64,000 nucleotides of DNA, taken from assembly GCA_033064195.1 (NCBI GenBank), contig JARBJD010000023.1:62001-126000 (forward strand), read 5' to 3'. Each line of letters starts with the position of its first letter. Position 1 is the first letter of the stretch. Source of the stretch: Blattamonas nauphoetae. Lineage: Eukaryota; Preaxostyla; Oxymonadida. Shown one piece after another: positions 20,323 to 31,736 of the stretch. The notes beneath the pieces were generated by a model. The model was not told the origin of the DNA, searched no databases, and saw nothing but the letters and a program-made list of their open reading frames with translations. The translations under genes and the position numbers were made by a program.

Positions 20323-23300
20323 ATGTGGTTATCTGTCAAGAAGACGTTTTTCAAGAGAACCAGTCGCTGGAATTTTCTCAGTTTTGGGCTCCAATTCATG
20401 ATTTTAATCCTACTAGTTTGTCAACACAACTGCTGGGAATGGACAGCTACCTCCACCACTGATCTTTCCCATGTTTTGTCAAATGAATACAAGCATTCTT
20501 CGAACAAAAAACTCTCCGTTTCAATCCCAACAGGAATTACCACCATTTCTCCCGTCTTCCTCCATTGTCGGGAACTTTCTCTCACTGGAACTGATAAAAC
20601 TGTCTCCTTGCTCCCCCAGAATATCGTTCTGACCGATTTTCTATTCACTATGGTGAATTCCACTCTTCAAATGGAATCTCTGTCATTATTTCTTCAAACA
20701 GTCGGTCTAGCCACAATTGAATCAACTTCCTCCGCTCATCTTGCTTTGATATCAATTTTTTCATCAGGTCACGTTCCTCTACTCAATTTGAAAGACAGTC
20801 ACGCTCTCCTGAGATCAACATGGTTTTCATTTGATAATTCGGTTGTATTACAACCTATCGTTCAGTCTACTACAACCGACTCTGATTTTACTGTTGTTTC
20901 GTCTTCACTCAGGGACATCGTTCTTCCACACAATCACTCTTTCATCTCACAGAATCCCATCACCTCACTCAACCTTCTCTCATCTTCATTCTCCAACATC
21001 AGCCATGCACTCCATCCAACATCTTCTTCCATGAAATATTACACCAACACACTCTCTTCAACTGTCGTTTTATGTTCTTCATTCCATAAATCGGACAATG
21101 TCCTCTACGGTTCAATATTCCCTGATATCAATGACAGGCCAACCTTCAGTAGCTTCAATAACACATATCGTTATATTCAATCCACGCACATTCCCTGCTT
21201 TGCGGACAGAGCGATTCCAGATTCAAACAAATTGTATTCCAAACGACAACTTCTTAATGACACCTCCACAACTTTTGAAGCAGACGAATTTTATTATTGT
21301 AGTGCCTGGGCAGACAACGGCGGAGCTATTTGTGGAGTAGGGAAGAAAGAACTGACCATCAGATCATGTGGTTTTGATTCTTGTTCAACTGCAGGAAATC
21401 TGAAAGGTGGAGGAGCGGTATATTTTGCTAAGTCACCATGGATGCCACATATCAATGGAGTTTTGAAGATATATCAGTCTGTGTTCACAAAAGGAAAAAG
21501 CATCTATGGAGGTGGTGTTGACGCATCAGGACTTCTGGAGGTGGTCTTTGAGAATTGTACCTTTGAAAATTGTGATGCTCAGGCCGGATCTGGGATACGG
21601 ATCCGCAACACAGCTGAATCTCAGTTTTTTACCAATCTGAAGTTCAAATCGGGGATATCTTCGCAAAGTGGAAGTGCAATATATCTCCACGGCACAGCCG
21701 ACACGAAGTTTCATAATATTTCAATTCAGGATGGAACTATTCGAGTGCAGGGATCATATTACCAGTCGGGAGGGGCACTCACAATTGACACGTGGCCTTC
21801 CCATGTCTCCTTCGAATTTTCCCATCTCTTCTTTGCGGATAATACAGCCACTATCACAGACTCCTCAAAAATCCCTAATGACATTCTATTTCTCCAGAAA
21901 TGGGAAGAAACATACCGACCTCATTTTACTGAGTGCTACTCCATCTCAAAAGAGCCACGGGTAATGTATGATGTCAGCAGCAAACTTACTGATGTTCCAA
22001 ATCTTCTCACATCACCAACAGTTCCATTGTCCATCCATCTCTCCCCGGATGATACTTTTGAAGCCACAACAGATATCGTTCCCGAAGATTCCCCATACTG
22101 TTCAATTGGAGCCCTCCCATGCCGGACCATCCATTATGCTATCACGCGGTGCAGCAAAATCGATAAAATGGAGAGACTAATCCACATTTCGGCAGGAAAG
22201 TCGGCAGAACGAACGATTCAAGTTGCCGGACAGACAATCTCCCTGATTGGCTCCAAAGACGAAGAAACAGGCGTTCTTCAAACTGTCTTCGCGCCAATTT
22301 CTCAGACATCTGAATCGTCAAGCCTGTTTGTTGTCACTGGGGGTCGGATCAAGTTCGAGACCATCAAATTCCGGCCTCCCCTCTCCACCAGCACCGCATC
22401 GTCTTTCGTTTCTCTGCTGAAAGCGTCATCTGTATTGGACACGCAGACTGAGATCGTTTTTCAACATTGTGCTGTTGTCGCTCCTCCACAAGAGACACAA
22501 TCAACCAATCTCGAATTGCCCCTTCTCTTCCATTTCTCCGATACGAACGTCCAGTTTGACGATGTCTCGTTCTTCGTCAACAGGACAACAACACGCGAAC
22601 CGTACTTTTCGTCCTCTCCCATCCGCTTTGAAGTGGACGTCACGCCTTCCACGTTCACAATGAAGCAGTGCACAGTCGCGAAGGCCACGCTCATCGATGG
22701 TGCTTGGATCACGCTGACACAGGACATGAAATCGTCGGTCGACGACGCTGTCCCCTTTACAGTTGACATCATCAACTCATCCTTCATTGGCCTCGCTCGA
22801 GTCTCGAGTGGGGCGTGTGTTGTTGAGTGTCTTCGAGAGATCGGAAGTTGGGAGAAGAAGACACTCGCACACATCAACAACTGCACGATTGAAGACTGCG
22901 AGTTGAAGGGGTTCGTCCAAAACGGGAATCTGTTGTACTTCTACTGGTCGCAAGTGGTCTTCAACAACACTCGTGTCAACGGCCTCACTGCAGCCTCTTC
23001 TTCTTCCTCTTCATCTTCATCGTCCTCGTCCTCGTCGTCGTCATCTTCTTCGTTAGCCAACCAAGCAATCCCCAACGGGGAGATCAGAGAGGAGACGTGT
23101 TCGAAGATGGGTGTCTCGACGTGGTTCTCGTCGTCATCTGCTGAACTCGTCTCGTCTTCCTTTTCAAACTGTCAAACAGGAGCGATCCAAGTCACTGGAC
23201 TGAATTCTGTCCTTCGAATGAAGAACATGTCATTCGCGCGGAACGGTGACACCATCCAGCACAATGTTGTCTGTGTTGGGGACACCAACACGGTTGATCT

Positions 23301-24159
23301 TGTGTCTCTCAACACAATCGACGGCGTGGAAATGTCTCCGCCACTCCAACAAAACGTCAGTCTGTGGATTTCGTCGGATCAGTGCAAGATGAAAGGTGAT
23401 TTTGTCGACCAGAAATATCTTCCTTCGCTTTTGTTTGTTCCCACACTCGACAATTCGTCTCGAACCACTTTCACAGATGGGAAGTCGAAACTGAATGTGA
23501 CAGGGACGAACTTATATCCTTGCCAACTCAAATGCCAGCTCTTTGAGGTTGTCGTTATGAAGAAGACGAAGGAGGAAGTTGAGCAGAACGTGACAACCAT
23601 GCCCATCACTTCCACCGACAGCTCCACGTCGTTCGAGATCATCCTCGACAAATCAGCCACCAACTCCACAAACGAGTGGCGTATCCGCCTCCTCTTCCCA
23701 GACTCTCTCTCGTCTTCCTCCTTCGCTCAGACAGCGCCTCTCACTGTCCAAAAAGCGAAGCCAAGCCAGACACTGAAATACATCGTGATCATCGCGTCTG
23801 TCTCTGGATCTTTCGTCATCGCTGCTGTTGTAGCTGCTGTGATCATCATCGTGCTCTGCCGACGGAAGAGAGCAGCGGAGACACAGAAGAAGTGGATGGC
23901 GTTGAAGCACCGACCGACGCAAGCGGAGAAACAGAAGCTCCTCCCAAACAGCTCTCCCCTCGCTTATCAGAACGCGCAACTCGCCTCTGTGTTCACTGTA
24001 TCTGTTACACACGGAGATGCTGTTGTCGCTTCGCCGAATGATTCAATCTTCCTTCAGATTCAAACTCGACCACAGAAAGGTCAATCGAAGAAAAAGAAAA
24101 AGTCGAAGTTTCAAGTCTCGCAAGTGATGGGTAGCACAATGTCGATGAATTCTGGTTAA
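20323..24159 (+). CDS. Large surface beta-helix protein, single-pass membrane
   Basis: One exon of 1278 residues. A hydrophobic N-terminal segment (SFGLQFMILILLVCQ) acts as signal sequence or anchor. The ectodomain holds irregular repeats typical of parallel beta-helix or POMP-like proteins, such as FENCTFENCDAQAGSGIRI and SGSAIYLHG, with many Asn-X-Ser/Thr sites and paired cysteines. A run of about 21 serines lies near residues 891-910. A C-terminal transmembrane helix at about 1152-1180 (IVIIASVSGSFVIAAVVAAV) is followed by CRRKRAAE and a basic cytoplasmic tail. It is probably a cell-surface or vesicle adhesin. Large families of such proteins occur in oxymonads, diplomonads and trichomonads. 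It starts 36 bases after the COMM gene. Confidence 0.85.
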   Translation: MWLSVKKTFFKRTSRWNFLSFGLQFMILILLVCQHNCWEWTATSTTDLSHVLSNEYKHSSNKKLSVSIPTGITTISPVFLHCRELSLTGTDKTVSLLPQNIVLTDFLFTMVNSTLQMESLSLFLQTVGLATIESTSSAHLALISIFSSGHVPLLNLKDSHALLRSTWFSFDNSVVLQPIVQSTTTDSDFTVVSSSLRDIVLPHNHSFISQNPITSLNLLSSSFSNISHALHPTSSSMKYYTNTLSSTVVLCSSFHKSDNVLYGSIFPDINDRPTFSSFNNTYRYIQSTHIPCFADRAIPDSNKLYSKRQLLNDTSTTFEADEFYYCSAWADNGGAICGVGKKELTIRSCGFDSCSTAGNLKGGGAVYFAKSPWMPHINGVLKIYQSVFTKGKSIYGGGVDASGLLEVVFENCTFENCDAQAGSGIRIRNTAESQFFTNLKFKSGISSQSGSAIYLHGTADTKFHNISIQDGTIRVQGSYYQSGGALTIDTWPSHVSFEFSHLFFADNTATITDSSKIPNDILFLQKWEETYRPHFTECYSISKEPRVMYDVSSKLTDVPNLLTSPTVPLSIHLSPDDTFEATTDIVPEDSPYCSIGALPCRTIHYAITRCSKIDKMERLIHISAGKSAERTIQVAGQTISLIGSKDEETGVLQTVFAPISQTSESSSLFVVTGGRIKFETIKFRPPLSTSTASSFVSLLKASSVLDTQTEIVFQHCAVVAPPQETQSTNLELPLLFHFSDTNVQFDDVSFFVNRTTTREPYFSSSPIRFEVDVTPSTFTMKQCTVAKATLIDGAWITLTQDMKSSVDDAVPFTVDIINSSFIGLARVSSGACVVECLREIGSWEKKTLAHINNCTIEDCELKGFVQNGNLLYFYWSQVVFNNTRVNGLTAASSSSSSSSSSSSSSSSSSSLANQAIPNGEIREETCSKMGVSTWFSSSSAELVSSSFSNCQTGAIQVTGLNSVLRMKNMSFARNGDTIQHNVVCVGDTNTVDLVSLNTIDGVEMSPPLQQNVSLWISSDQCKMKGDFVDQKYLPSLLFVPTLDNSSRTTFTDGKSKLNVTGTNLYPCQLKCQLFEVVVMKKTKEEVEQNVTTMPITSTDSSTSFEIILDKSATNSTNEWRIRLLFPDSLSSSSFAQTAPLTVQKAKPSQTLKYIVIIASVSGSFVIAAVVAAVIIIVLCRRKRAAETQKKWMALKHRPTQAEKQKLLPNSSPLAYQNAQLASVFTVSVTHGDAVVASPNDSIFLQIQTRPQKGQSKKKKKSKFQVSQVMGSTMSMNSG

Positions 24160-24224
24160 TTCAGTCTTCCTTTATTCATTTCATGAAGCGTTTTTCGTAG
24201 TTCGAATGAACTTGAAAACATTGT

Positions 24225-24234
24225 GATCTGGCCC
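24225..24234 (+). promoter_or_regulatory. GATCTGGCCC element
   Basis: In coding orientation, 31 bases before the aspartate aminotransferase ATG. Confidence 0.35.
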
Positions 24235-24265
24235 AGAAATTGAAACAGAAATTCATTCCTCACGA

Positions 24266-25588
24266 ATGTCAGCTCTCTCAGTTTTCGACAAAGTTGAACA
24301 AGGACCCCCAGATGCTGTTTTTGGTATTGTTGACAGATTCAACAAGGCCACAGCAGAATGGAAAGCCCTCCCAACAAGCGACCCGAAGGCCGCCGATGAA
24401 TTCAAGCCAATCAACATCATTGTTGGTGCTTACCGTGATGAAAACGGAAAACCATGGGTTCTCCCAACTGTTCGTCAAATTGAGAAGGAAATGGCTGAGG
24501 ATCCTGCCCTTGAACACGAGTACCTGCCCATCACAGGTCTGAAGACTTTCATCCCTGCAGCCCAGAAACTCATGTTCGGAGAAGAGAAGCCAACCGTTTG
24601 CCATCATGTTTTGTCCACGTTTTTCTAGTTTGCATCCGTCCAAGTCCTTTCCGGAACTGGTGCCATCTACACAGGATTCTCATTTTTGAAAAATCATGTC
24701 AACTGCACAAAAGTCATTGGACCAACCCCAACCTGGCCAAACCACCCCAGCTGTGCCAAGACAGCTGGACTTGAATATGGAAGCTATCCATATTACGATA
24801 ACGCCAAGAACTCCATCGTGTGGGATCAGCTCATTGAAAGCCTCGAAAAGGCCGAAGCAAACACTGTTGTTCTCCTCCACGCATGCGCACACAACCCAAC
24901 TGGCATGGACCCAACCAACGCACAATGGGAACAACTCGCTGACCTCTTCACAAAGAGAGCTACTACATCTCCCCTCATTCCCTTCTTCGACTGCGCCTAC
25001 CAAGGGTATGCTTCAGGAGACGTCGAAAAGGATGCCTTCGCTGTCCGTCTGTTCACATCTCGTGGCCTCCCGGTCATCGTTGCCCATTCTTTCTCCAAAT
25101 CGATGGGTCTTTATGGTGAACGTTGCGGTTGCCTTCACATTGCTTGCAGCTCAGCGGATGCCGTTAAACGCGTGACATCACAATTGTCCATCTTCATCCG
25201 TGCTACATACTCGAACCCACCAGGACATGGAGCCAAGATTGCCACAAAACTGCTCTCTGAACCTGCCAAGTACGACAGCTGGTTGAAAGATTTGAACGTG
25301 ATGACCGCAAGACTCCATGCGATGCGCACCAAGCTTCGTGAGGGTCTGGAGAAGGCACAGAAGGAAAGCGGAGCCGCATCTGTCCAAAATCGCGACTGGA
25401 CTCACATCACCACCCAGACTGGAATGTTCTCATTCACTGGCCTTACAAAGGATGAATGTGCATACATGGAGAAGGAGCACAAAGTCTTTCTGACTCCCAA
25501 TGGCCGAATTTCAATCGCTGGTCTGAATGACTCTAATGTTGAAAGGGTCGCCAAATGCATGATTGACTCGATCATTAAATGCCAATAA
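24266..25588 (+). CDS. Aspartate aminotransferase
   Basis: Exons 24266-24595 and 24629-25588 surround a 33-base intron and give 429 residues, the family length. Class I PLP-enzyme features are present: INIIVGAYRDENGKPW near the N-terminus, VLSGTGAIYTG, HACAHNPTGMDPT, FFDCAYQGYASG, and the PLP-binding lysine in AHSFSKSMGLYGERCG. It interconverts aspartate plus 2-oxoglutarate with oxaloacetate plus glutamate. No mitochondrial presequence is visible, so it is probably cytosolic. An in-frame stop inside the intron shows that splicing is required. Confidence 0.97.
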
Positions 25589-25762
25589 ATTCTTGCTATT
25601 TATAAACTGTAACACTATTGATTATCTCCCCTTCTTTAACTCATCTCACCTGTCCATGTTGAAAATACTGCTGGTACAAAAGATCCACTCATAATTTGTT
25701 TTCAGACATCTGTGCTTTCTTCTCCGCTTACTATTCCACACAAATTCTCCATCGTTTTATAA

Positions 25763-26498
25763 ATGGAAGTGTTTAGACCAAAATCTGCTGTTGTCATAGA
25801 AAAAGAAGTTAATCCACCGTCAAAAGTTCTACACATTCATCTCCAATCTAACTCCACACCTCAAATGGATCTTCCTGCAGTGATCGGGTTTTTGAAGCGA
25901 TTTGGTAAAGTCCAATATGTTGTTGTGATAGCCAATTTCCGTCAATTGCTTGCGGAGATGGACAACATCTACACAGCAACAAGAATCTACCAATTCAGTC
26001 ATGGGGGAGGAATCTCCATAGCCAACGCCACTTATTATATTGATTATTCCAGAAGTCAACATATAAATCGCGAATACACATACAGACGAAGTATCCACTT
26101 TCTATTTTCATCATTTGTTTTCCCATTCAGTATATCCTATTCACAAGGGGGAAAAGGTTCTTCTAGCGACTGTTCACAATCCATTACTCCCAATTACCAT
26201 CGAGGTTCTGGGATCTCTTTTGAAACCGTTGGAATGCGTCAGATGTGTTCTGTTCAACAACACCGGAATTCAGTTTCTTGCGGAGTTTGCGACTGCCGAA
26301 CAAGCAGAAAAAGTTCGGGATATGCTCGACGGACGAGAAATTTATCAAGATTGTTGCTTTTTGAAGGTTGTATATGCCACAAACGCGAAAACTTTAGCTG
26401 TCAAGTATAACAACTCAAAAATGCGCGATTTCACCAGACCAGATCTACCATATGGGCCTCCGTTTGAACCCGGGTCCCGTGTTCGACCACGCCGATGA
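25763..26498 (+). CDS. PTB/hnRNP-L-like RNA-binding protein, two RRMs
   Basis: Exons 25763-26090 and 26131-26498 (40-base intron) give 231 residues. RRM1 starts SKVLHIHLQS and continues VIGFLKRFGKVQYVVVIA, the typical PTB RNP2 and helix. A second RRM follows as KVLLATVHNPLLPITIEVL and VRCVLFNNTGIQFLAEFAT with helix QAEKVRDMLDGREIY. The VLLATVHNPLLPIT string is close to the PTB/hnRNP-L family (VLLVTIxNPLYPIT). Only two of the usual three or four RRMs are present. The likely role is binding pyrimidine-rich RNA in splicing or stability control. Confidence 0.8.
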
Positions 26499-26650
26499 AC
26501 TCTGCTTCTTCAATCGAGTTTTTTTGAGGAAGACAATGCCTATTCGGAAAGCCAACTTTTGGACTGGATTCTGAAGATTTGCATGTTTGAATCAAGTATT
26601 CACCTCATTCTCGACTTATTGTGAACTATTTGCAAAATTCCTCAATCAGA

Positions 26651-28406
26651 TCAAAGGATCACGTGAGCTGGCTTTTGTCGGAAATTGTCAGCGTGTATTC
26701 TCGACGCCACGTCAAAGTGGACGCCATCTCGATTGCGATACACAATGCGAGTGAGGGAAGCCTCGGTGACATCACGATATCCCTCCTCATCAACATGAAC
26801 AAGCCACTTTTTGTAGCGAAGTCGGAGGCGAGCATCTGCGTTGAAAAATTGGTATTTGTGAATTGTTCCAGCAGCACCTGAAGCTCGCATCATGTAATCG
26901 AAAATACGCACTTCCCCGACGGAGTATGTGCACTCGTAAAGGGCAATGTTGAGAGAGATCGCGATGGAGAGTGTGAAGACGTTTTGTGGAGCGTACTGGA
27001 AAAGAGCGAAAAGCACCGATGAAAGGGTCTTGTGCAAGGGAGAGCTGATATCACGAATTGCAGGAAGAATATGTTGGAATAGGGGTTGATATGTTGGCAA
27101 GAGAACCATGACTTCGGTTGTGACGAAGGTGGTGAGACTGGCGAAGTATTCGAGGAGTTGGGAGATGAGAGATGGTTGACACGACGATAGAGCAAACGAG
27201 ATGGCAGGCTGAAGAAGAGGTATAATGGTTCGAGATTTGACAATTTCGCGTGCTCGGGGTGATCCGCGAGAGAGTTGTTGGAGAAAAGTGATGGCACTTT
27301 CAAGGCATTTTGGGTTTTGAAGTTGAACAACTCGGATGATCTGTTTGAGGATGAAGTCACATCCAGGCGAGTCTGGAAAAAGGTGGCGTTCAATGATGTT
27401 ATACCCTTCGGGAGAGTCAGACACGTTGGAGAGGGTGGTGAGGAGAGAACAAAGGACAGTTGAAACGGGCGATTGAAGATTCTCGGCTGATATATCGAGG
27501 CAACGAGTGAAGAATGACCCGAGCCATGTTATGGTTGGTGGGGGAAGTGCGGCGAAGAGTGAGTGAGAGGGATCACAAGCGATGTCGTTTGAGAATTGGA
27601 CGATCTGTTGCATCAATTCAAATCGTCCAAGAATGACGTCCTCTGGAAACGATTCAGAATGCGTATTCCCAGAGAGAAATGTTTGGAATTGTTTTTCAAA
27701 TTCATTGCGGAGAAATATGAGGATATTGTTCGCGATGGAAAAAAAAGTTTGTTTATCAATCAGTTCAGTGAACTCAAATGTTTGTCTAAAAGAGTATCTA
27801 TCCAAACCATTTAGCACGACAGAGAAAAAAGAATTGAGGATATCCTCATGATCAGCTTGCACAAGTGGGAGAAAGTTGACGAGAAAGTCTTTAGGGACGG
27901 TTGATCTTGGAAGATTGATAAATGTTTGACAAACAACAGTAACGAGAGATGTATAATCAGAGTAGGTGTATGAAATATGGTTGAATTTCACCTGAGACGA
28001 GACAGAACGTTTTTTTGAGAAGAGCTCCAGCATCGGGAGAAATAGAGGAAAAACAGTTGTGGCGTAGGCAGGATGCATACAAAATGCAGTGGAAATCAGA
28101 CAGATGCATTTCCAAGCAAGCTCAAGGATAAGAATATTAGATTGATGATTCTGAACTTTCTCGACGAGATAAGTGACAAGATGACCAGATAGACGACTCT
28201 TTTCATCAGAAGTCGACAAATGAGTGCGGTAATACTCGAGAACATGAACTAAAAAATCACTCTGATGGATAAAACGCAAGAGAGAGGGAGACAATTTCTT
28301 CATCAGTCTTCAGAGTATTCAGACGACATTGATGGAGGATAGACTCTTCATCATTCCATCGGATTATTTCAGTATCTTGTTGATGTGAAGAAAGGATTTG
28401 AGTCAT
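26651..28406 (-). CDS. Helical-repeat orphan protein, 574 residues
   Basis: Exon 28293-28406 (38 codons, starting MTQILSSHQQD) joins in phase to exon 26651-28261 over a 31-base intron with GTCTCC and CATCAG ends. The second exon alone contains an ATG at 28303 in another frame that would give a shorter model. The protein is almost entirely leucine-rich amphipathic helix, such as SRLSGHLVTYLVEKVQNH and VSTVLCSLLTTLSNVSDS, resembling ARM/HEAT solenoids. The C-terminus changes to a strand-rich basic segment. I cannot assign a family; a scaffold role is the natural inference. The 3' end is 152 bases from the convergent RRM gene. Confidence 0.7.
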
Positions 28407-28499
28407 GTGATTTGTTGTGAAGGTGAAAGAAAAAAGTAAGGCGATCAAGGTGAAAACAAGAACAAAGAAAACAAATAAAAAATTCGAAAAAAAAGTTTG

Positions 28500-29616
28500 T
28501 TAACAGCTGCATCCATTCTCCTGGGGAGTGGTAACTCGATTGTATCGGAGTATGGTTGGAGACGGTTCGGTAGAAACTTGAACTGAAGAATTCGGAGAAT
28601 TTTCCATTCGTTCCAGAATTACTATTGAGAAGAAGGTTTGTGAAAGGTAAATAAAACTGAAGATGATACGTTCAGCGAGAGTTTCAAAGGCTTTCGCAAT
28701 ATTTTCTTGACTGAGCGCGGAAGTCTCGAGAAAGAGCATAGAACGAGATTCAGCAAGTCGAATCCCATCCTCTTCACTGACAGCACGAAGATGACCGAGA
28801 TCACATTTATTTCCGATCAAAATACATTGACAAGAAGGAGGTGTATGATGATCAACTTCCTTGATCCAAAATCGCTGAATAGACTGGAATGAGGTCGCAT
28901 TTGTGATATCATAGCACAACAAGACTCCACAAGCTACCGATAACATCGACGTATAATCAAACCTTGACGATAATAGGCTGATGACAACACTCTGAAACGC
29001 TCCTGTCCAGCAGTATCCCATAAAGAGAGTTCGACTTCCACATTCTGATTGGTGAATGACGATTTGATATGTGTTCGTTTGCGCAGCACTTCTACTCCGA
29101 TCGTGGTTTGCACATCTTGGTGGAACGTTCCTGTGACAAATCGTGTGAGAATGTTCGTTTTTCCAACACCTGAGTCACCAATCACCACAACTACGCAACA
29201 AGAGATGAGTGCAAGCACGAATACTTTTGAAAATATAATCGCTGTCTGATTTGTTTGGGCTTGACGTGGTTTGATTTGATGGTTGTGGATTCATGAGTTG
29301 TTCTGGTGAATCTCGCTCTATAATGTGATACCAAGAAGAAGACGACAGACCTATCGAGGCCTGACGTAATTTGCGAAGCTCAAGCCATCCAATTTGGCCT
29401 GCTTCTCGATCATTTCCGAATCTGTCTTTGAAATCATTCTCAGAGAGTGAGAGGAGAACAGATCCAGCTGTACGCTGAAACTGGACGACAAAATCTCCGA
29501 GACCGATTGAACGAAGCCACTTTTGTACATCTGAAGGAGATTGATTGATGAGTGAGAGTTGTGACACAACCTGCTGGTTTCCAACGAATTATTTCCAGTT
29601 TTGTGAGAGTTGTCAT
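28500..29616 (-). CDS. SAM-domain Rab-family GTPase fusion
   Basis: Five exons, 29571-29616, 29225-29530, 28963-29190, 28658-28933 and 28500-28621, are joined by introns of 40, 34, 29 and 36 bases, all in phase, giving 325 residues. Residues about 13-75 form a SAM domain (WKPADVQKWLRSIGLGDF, then SENDFKDRFGN and LGWLELRKLR-like helices). A 40-residue Ser/Pro/Gln linker leads into a complete Rab GTPase: G1 GDSGVGKT, G2 threonine in TTIGVEV, G3 WDTAGQER, G4 GNKCD, G5 ETSA. The C-terminus NGCSC is a CXC geranylgeranylation motif. Rabs with an N-terminal SAM domain are not standard, so the SAM part probably anchors it to a partner or oligomer on a membrane. Confidence 0.9.
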
Positions 29617-29825
29617 GGTAGAAAGAAATACAGTTTGACAAAAAATGGGATCAATTGGATTCGTAGAGTATATCAAGAGAGATTCGCAAAATGTGCAGGA
29701 AACAGGAGAAGTCAAAATTGACATCGAATGGATGAATGGATTGTATCAATTTGGTACATTGTCTGATTTTTCACAAGTGGAGTGAGCAGAAAAGCAAAAC
29801 GATATCACAAGAACGAATGTGGTAC

Positions 29826-29835
29826 GATCCGACCC
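29826..29835 (+). promoter_or_regulatory. GATCCGACCC element
   Basis: In coding orientation, 18 bases before the ProRS ATG. Confidence 0.4.
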
Positions 29836-29853
29836 TTACATATTCACTGAAGG

Positions 29854-31736
29854 ATGGCCCAACAGAAACGGTCAGATTTGACCTTCAATATCTCCAAATT
29901 TGATAACTTTGGAGCATGGTACGAAGAAATTCTCCAACTTGCCGAGGTTGTAGATAAGCGAACGACAATGAAGGGTGTTTATGTCATGCCACCATACGGA
30001 TGTTTTATGCACAATGCTACCATGAGAGCCGTTGAGGATGCTTGGGTTGAACAAGATATCATGCATGCAAACTTCCCAACCTTAATTCCAGAGACACTCC
30101 TCTCTGCAGAGTCAGGACACTTTGCAGGATTTGTCCCTGAAGTTTTCTGGGTCACAAAGGGAGGAAACAGTGATCTCAATCCAAAATTGGCTCTTCGTCC
30201 AACTTCTGAAACAATTATCTATTCAACCTTCGCGAATTGGGTTCAATCACATAGAGATCTTCCTCTGAAAGTCCAACAGACATGCCAAGTTTTCAGATGT
30301 GAAACCAAAGATACCAGCCCTCTTATTCGCTCACGTGAAATCCTTTGGAACGAAGCCCATTGCGCCCACGCTACAGCTGAAGAGAGCGCAGAACAATGCC
30401 GTGGATACTGGGTTGGGTACAAGCACGTGTTTGAAGATATCCTGAACGTCACTGGTCTCTACATCCGTCGTCCACTCTGGGATACTTTCCCAGGAGCAGA
30501 TTACACTGATGTTTTGGACATCATTCTCCCTAATGGAAAGGTTATGCAGTCAGCTTCAACTCACTTCCTCGGACAAGGATTCGCAAACCTGTTCGGAGTG
30601 AAATTCTCTGACACTGAACAAACTCCTGCCGACAAACAGAAAGAACTTATTGCAGCACAAAAAGCAGCCAAAAAGGCAAAACAACAGGAGAAAAAACAAA
30701 AGAAAGGAGACAAGAAGGAAGGTGAGTCTGAACCAGCACCTGCTGAAGAAGAAAAGCAAGAGCCAACCGAAGAAGTTGTGATTGATCATCGTAAGGCCGC
30801 CTGGATGAGCTGTGCCGGAATCTCAACACGTTGTGTTGCCAGTGTCATCTGTGTCCATGGCGATGATAATGGACTTGTTCTCCCAACTGCAGCCGCTCCA
30901 TTCCAGGTATATTCCTTTATATTATCACTGCTATTGCTCCTCTCGCGCTATAAACCGTTCTCAACCACTCAATTTCCAGATCATCATTATTCCAATCCTC
31001 CGCGGTAAAGCTGACCAAGATAAACCAGTGATCGAGTTCTCTCAAACTGTCCAACAGATCCTCAAGAAAGCCGGAATCCGTGTGAGGATTGATGATGGCC
31101 CAGGCAAACCAGGTCCAAAGTCTGTTCTTCCACCTCTTCATTACTCGCTCTGTTTGATTCTTTGCCTTTTTCAGGTTCTTCCACTGGGAAATGAAGGGAG
31201 TCCCTTGCCGAATTGAGATTGGCCAACGTGACATGTCACAGAACAGTGTTTGCTGTGTGTTCCGTGACCAAACGAAAGACGACAAGTTCAACATCCCAAT
31301 CGCTGATGAGGCAGGAAGCAATGCCGGCTTCATTGGTCGTATCAGAGAAGAATTCGCCCGGTTTGACGAGCGTCTCCACAAAAAGGCCATCGAATTCCAG
31401 ACATCTCACATCGAGAAGTTCTTGGAGAAGGAACAGAAAGGAGAGACCGTCACGATCGACGAAATTCGAAAAACACTCGGCCTTGACACCTACAATCCAA
31501 CCGACAAGAATGCGGATAAATACCCTCGCTTTGACTTGAGCAAACCAACTGTCTTCCGCGTTCCCTTTATCTCAGTCGGCCACGATGGAAAGGAGCCTGA
31601 GGCCATCTTGAGAGCAGCCACCGGACTGGAAATCCGTGGATATGATCCAAACGAGGCTCTTCCAGCTGAAGGGGTGAAGTGCATTGTCACTGGACAACAA
31701 GCCACAAGATATGTGTACTGTGCCCGTGCAATGTAA
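29854..31736 (+). CDS. Prolyl-tRNA synthetase, archaeal/eukaryotic type
   Basis: Exons 29854-30906, 30980-31119 and 31175-31736 (introns of 73 and 55 bases) give 584 residues. Class II motifs are clear: motif 1 region FPTLIPETLL, motif 2 TCQVFRCETKDTSPLIRSREILWNEAH, and HGDDNGLVLP for motif 3. The anticodon-binding domain (IIIPILRGK, then FFHWEMKGVPCRIEIGQRD) and the ProRS-X zinc-like C-terminal domain follow. A Lys/Glu-rich insertion of about 45 residues (KAAKKAKQQEKKQKK and on, near residues 265-312) sits where other ProRS have only a few residues. The C-terminus ends ARAM, whereas the family usually ends GRSY or ARSY. It charges tRNA-Pro. Confidence 0.96.

Noticed and set aside
22993-23051. 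A TCN-rich run as a microsatellite.
   Set aside because: It is mixed serine codons inside a coding frame, so I treat it as a poly-Ser tract.
26651-28303. A 550-residue model of the helical-repeat orphan starting at the ATG at 28303.
   Set aside because: A 31-base intron joins a clearly coding 38-codon exon with better text; the shorter start lies within sequence that this intron partly removes.
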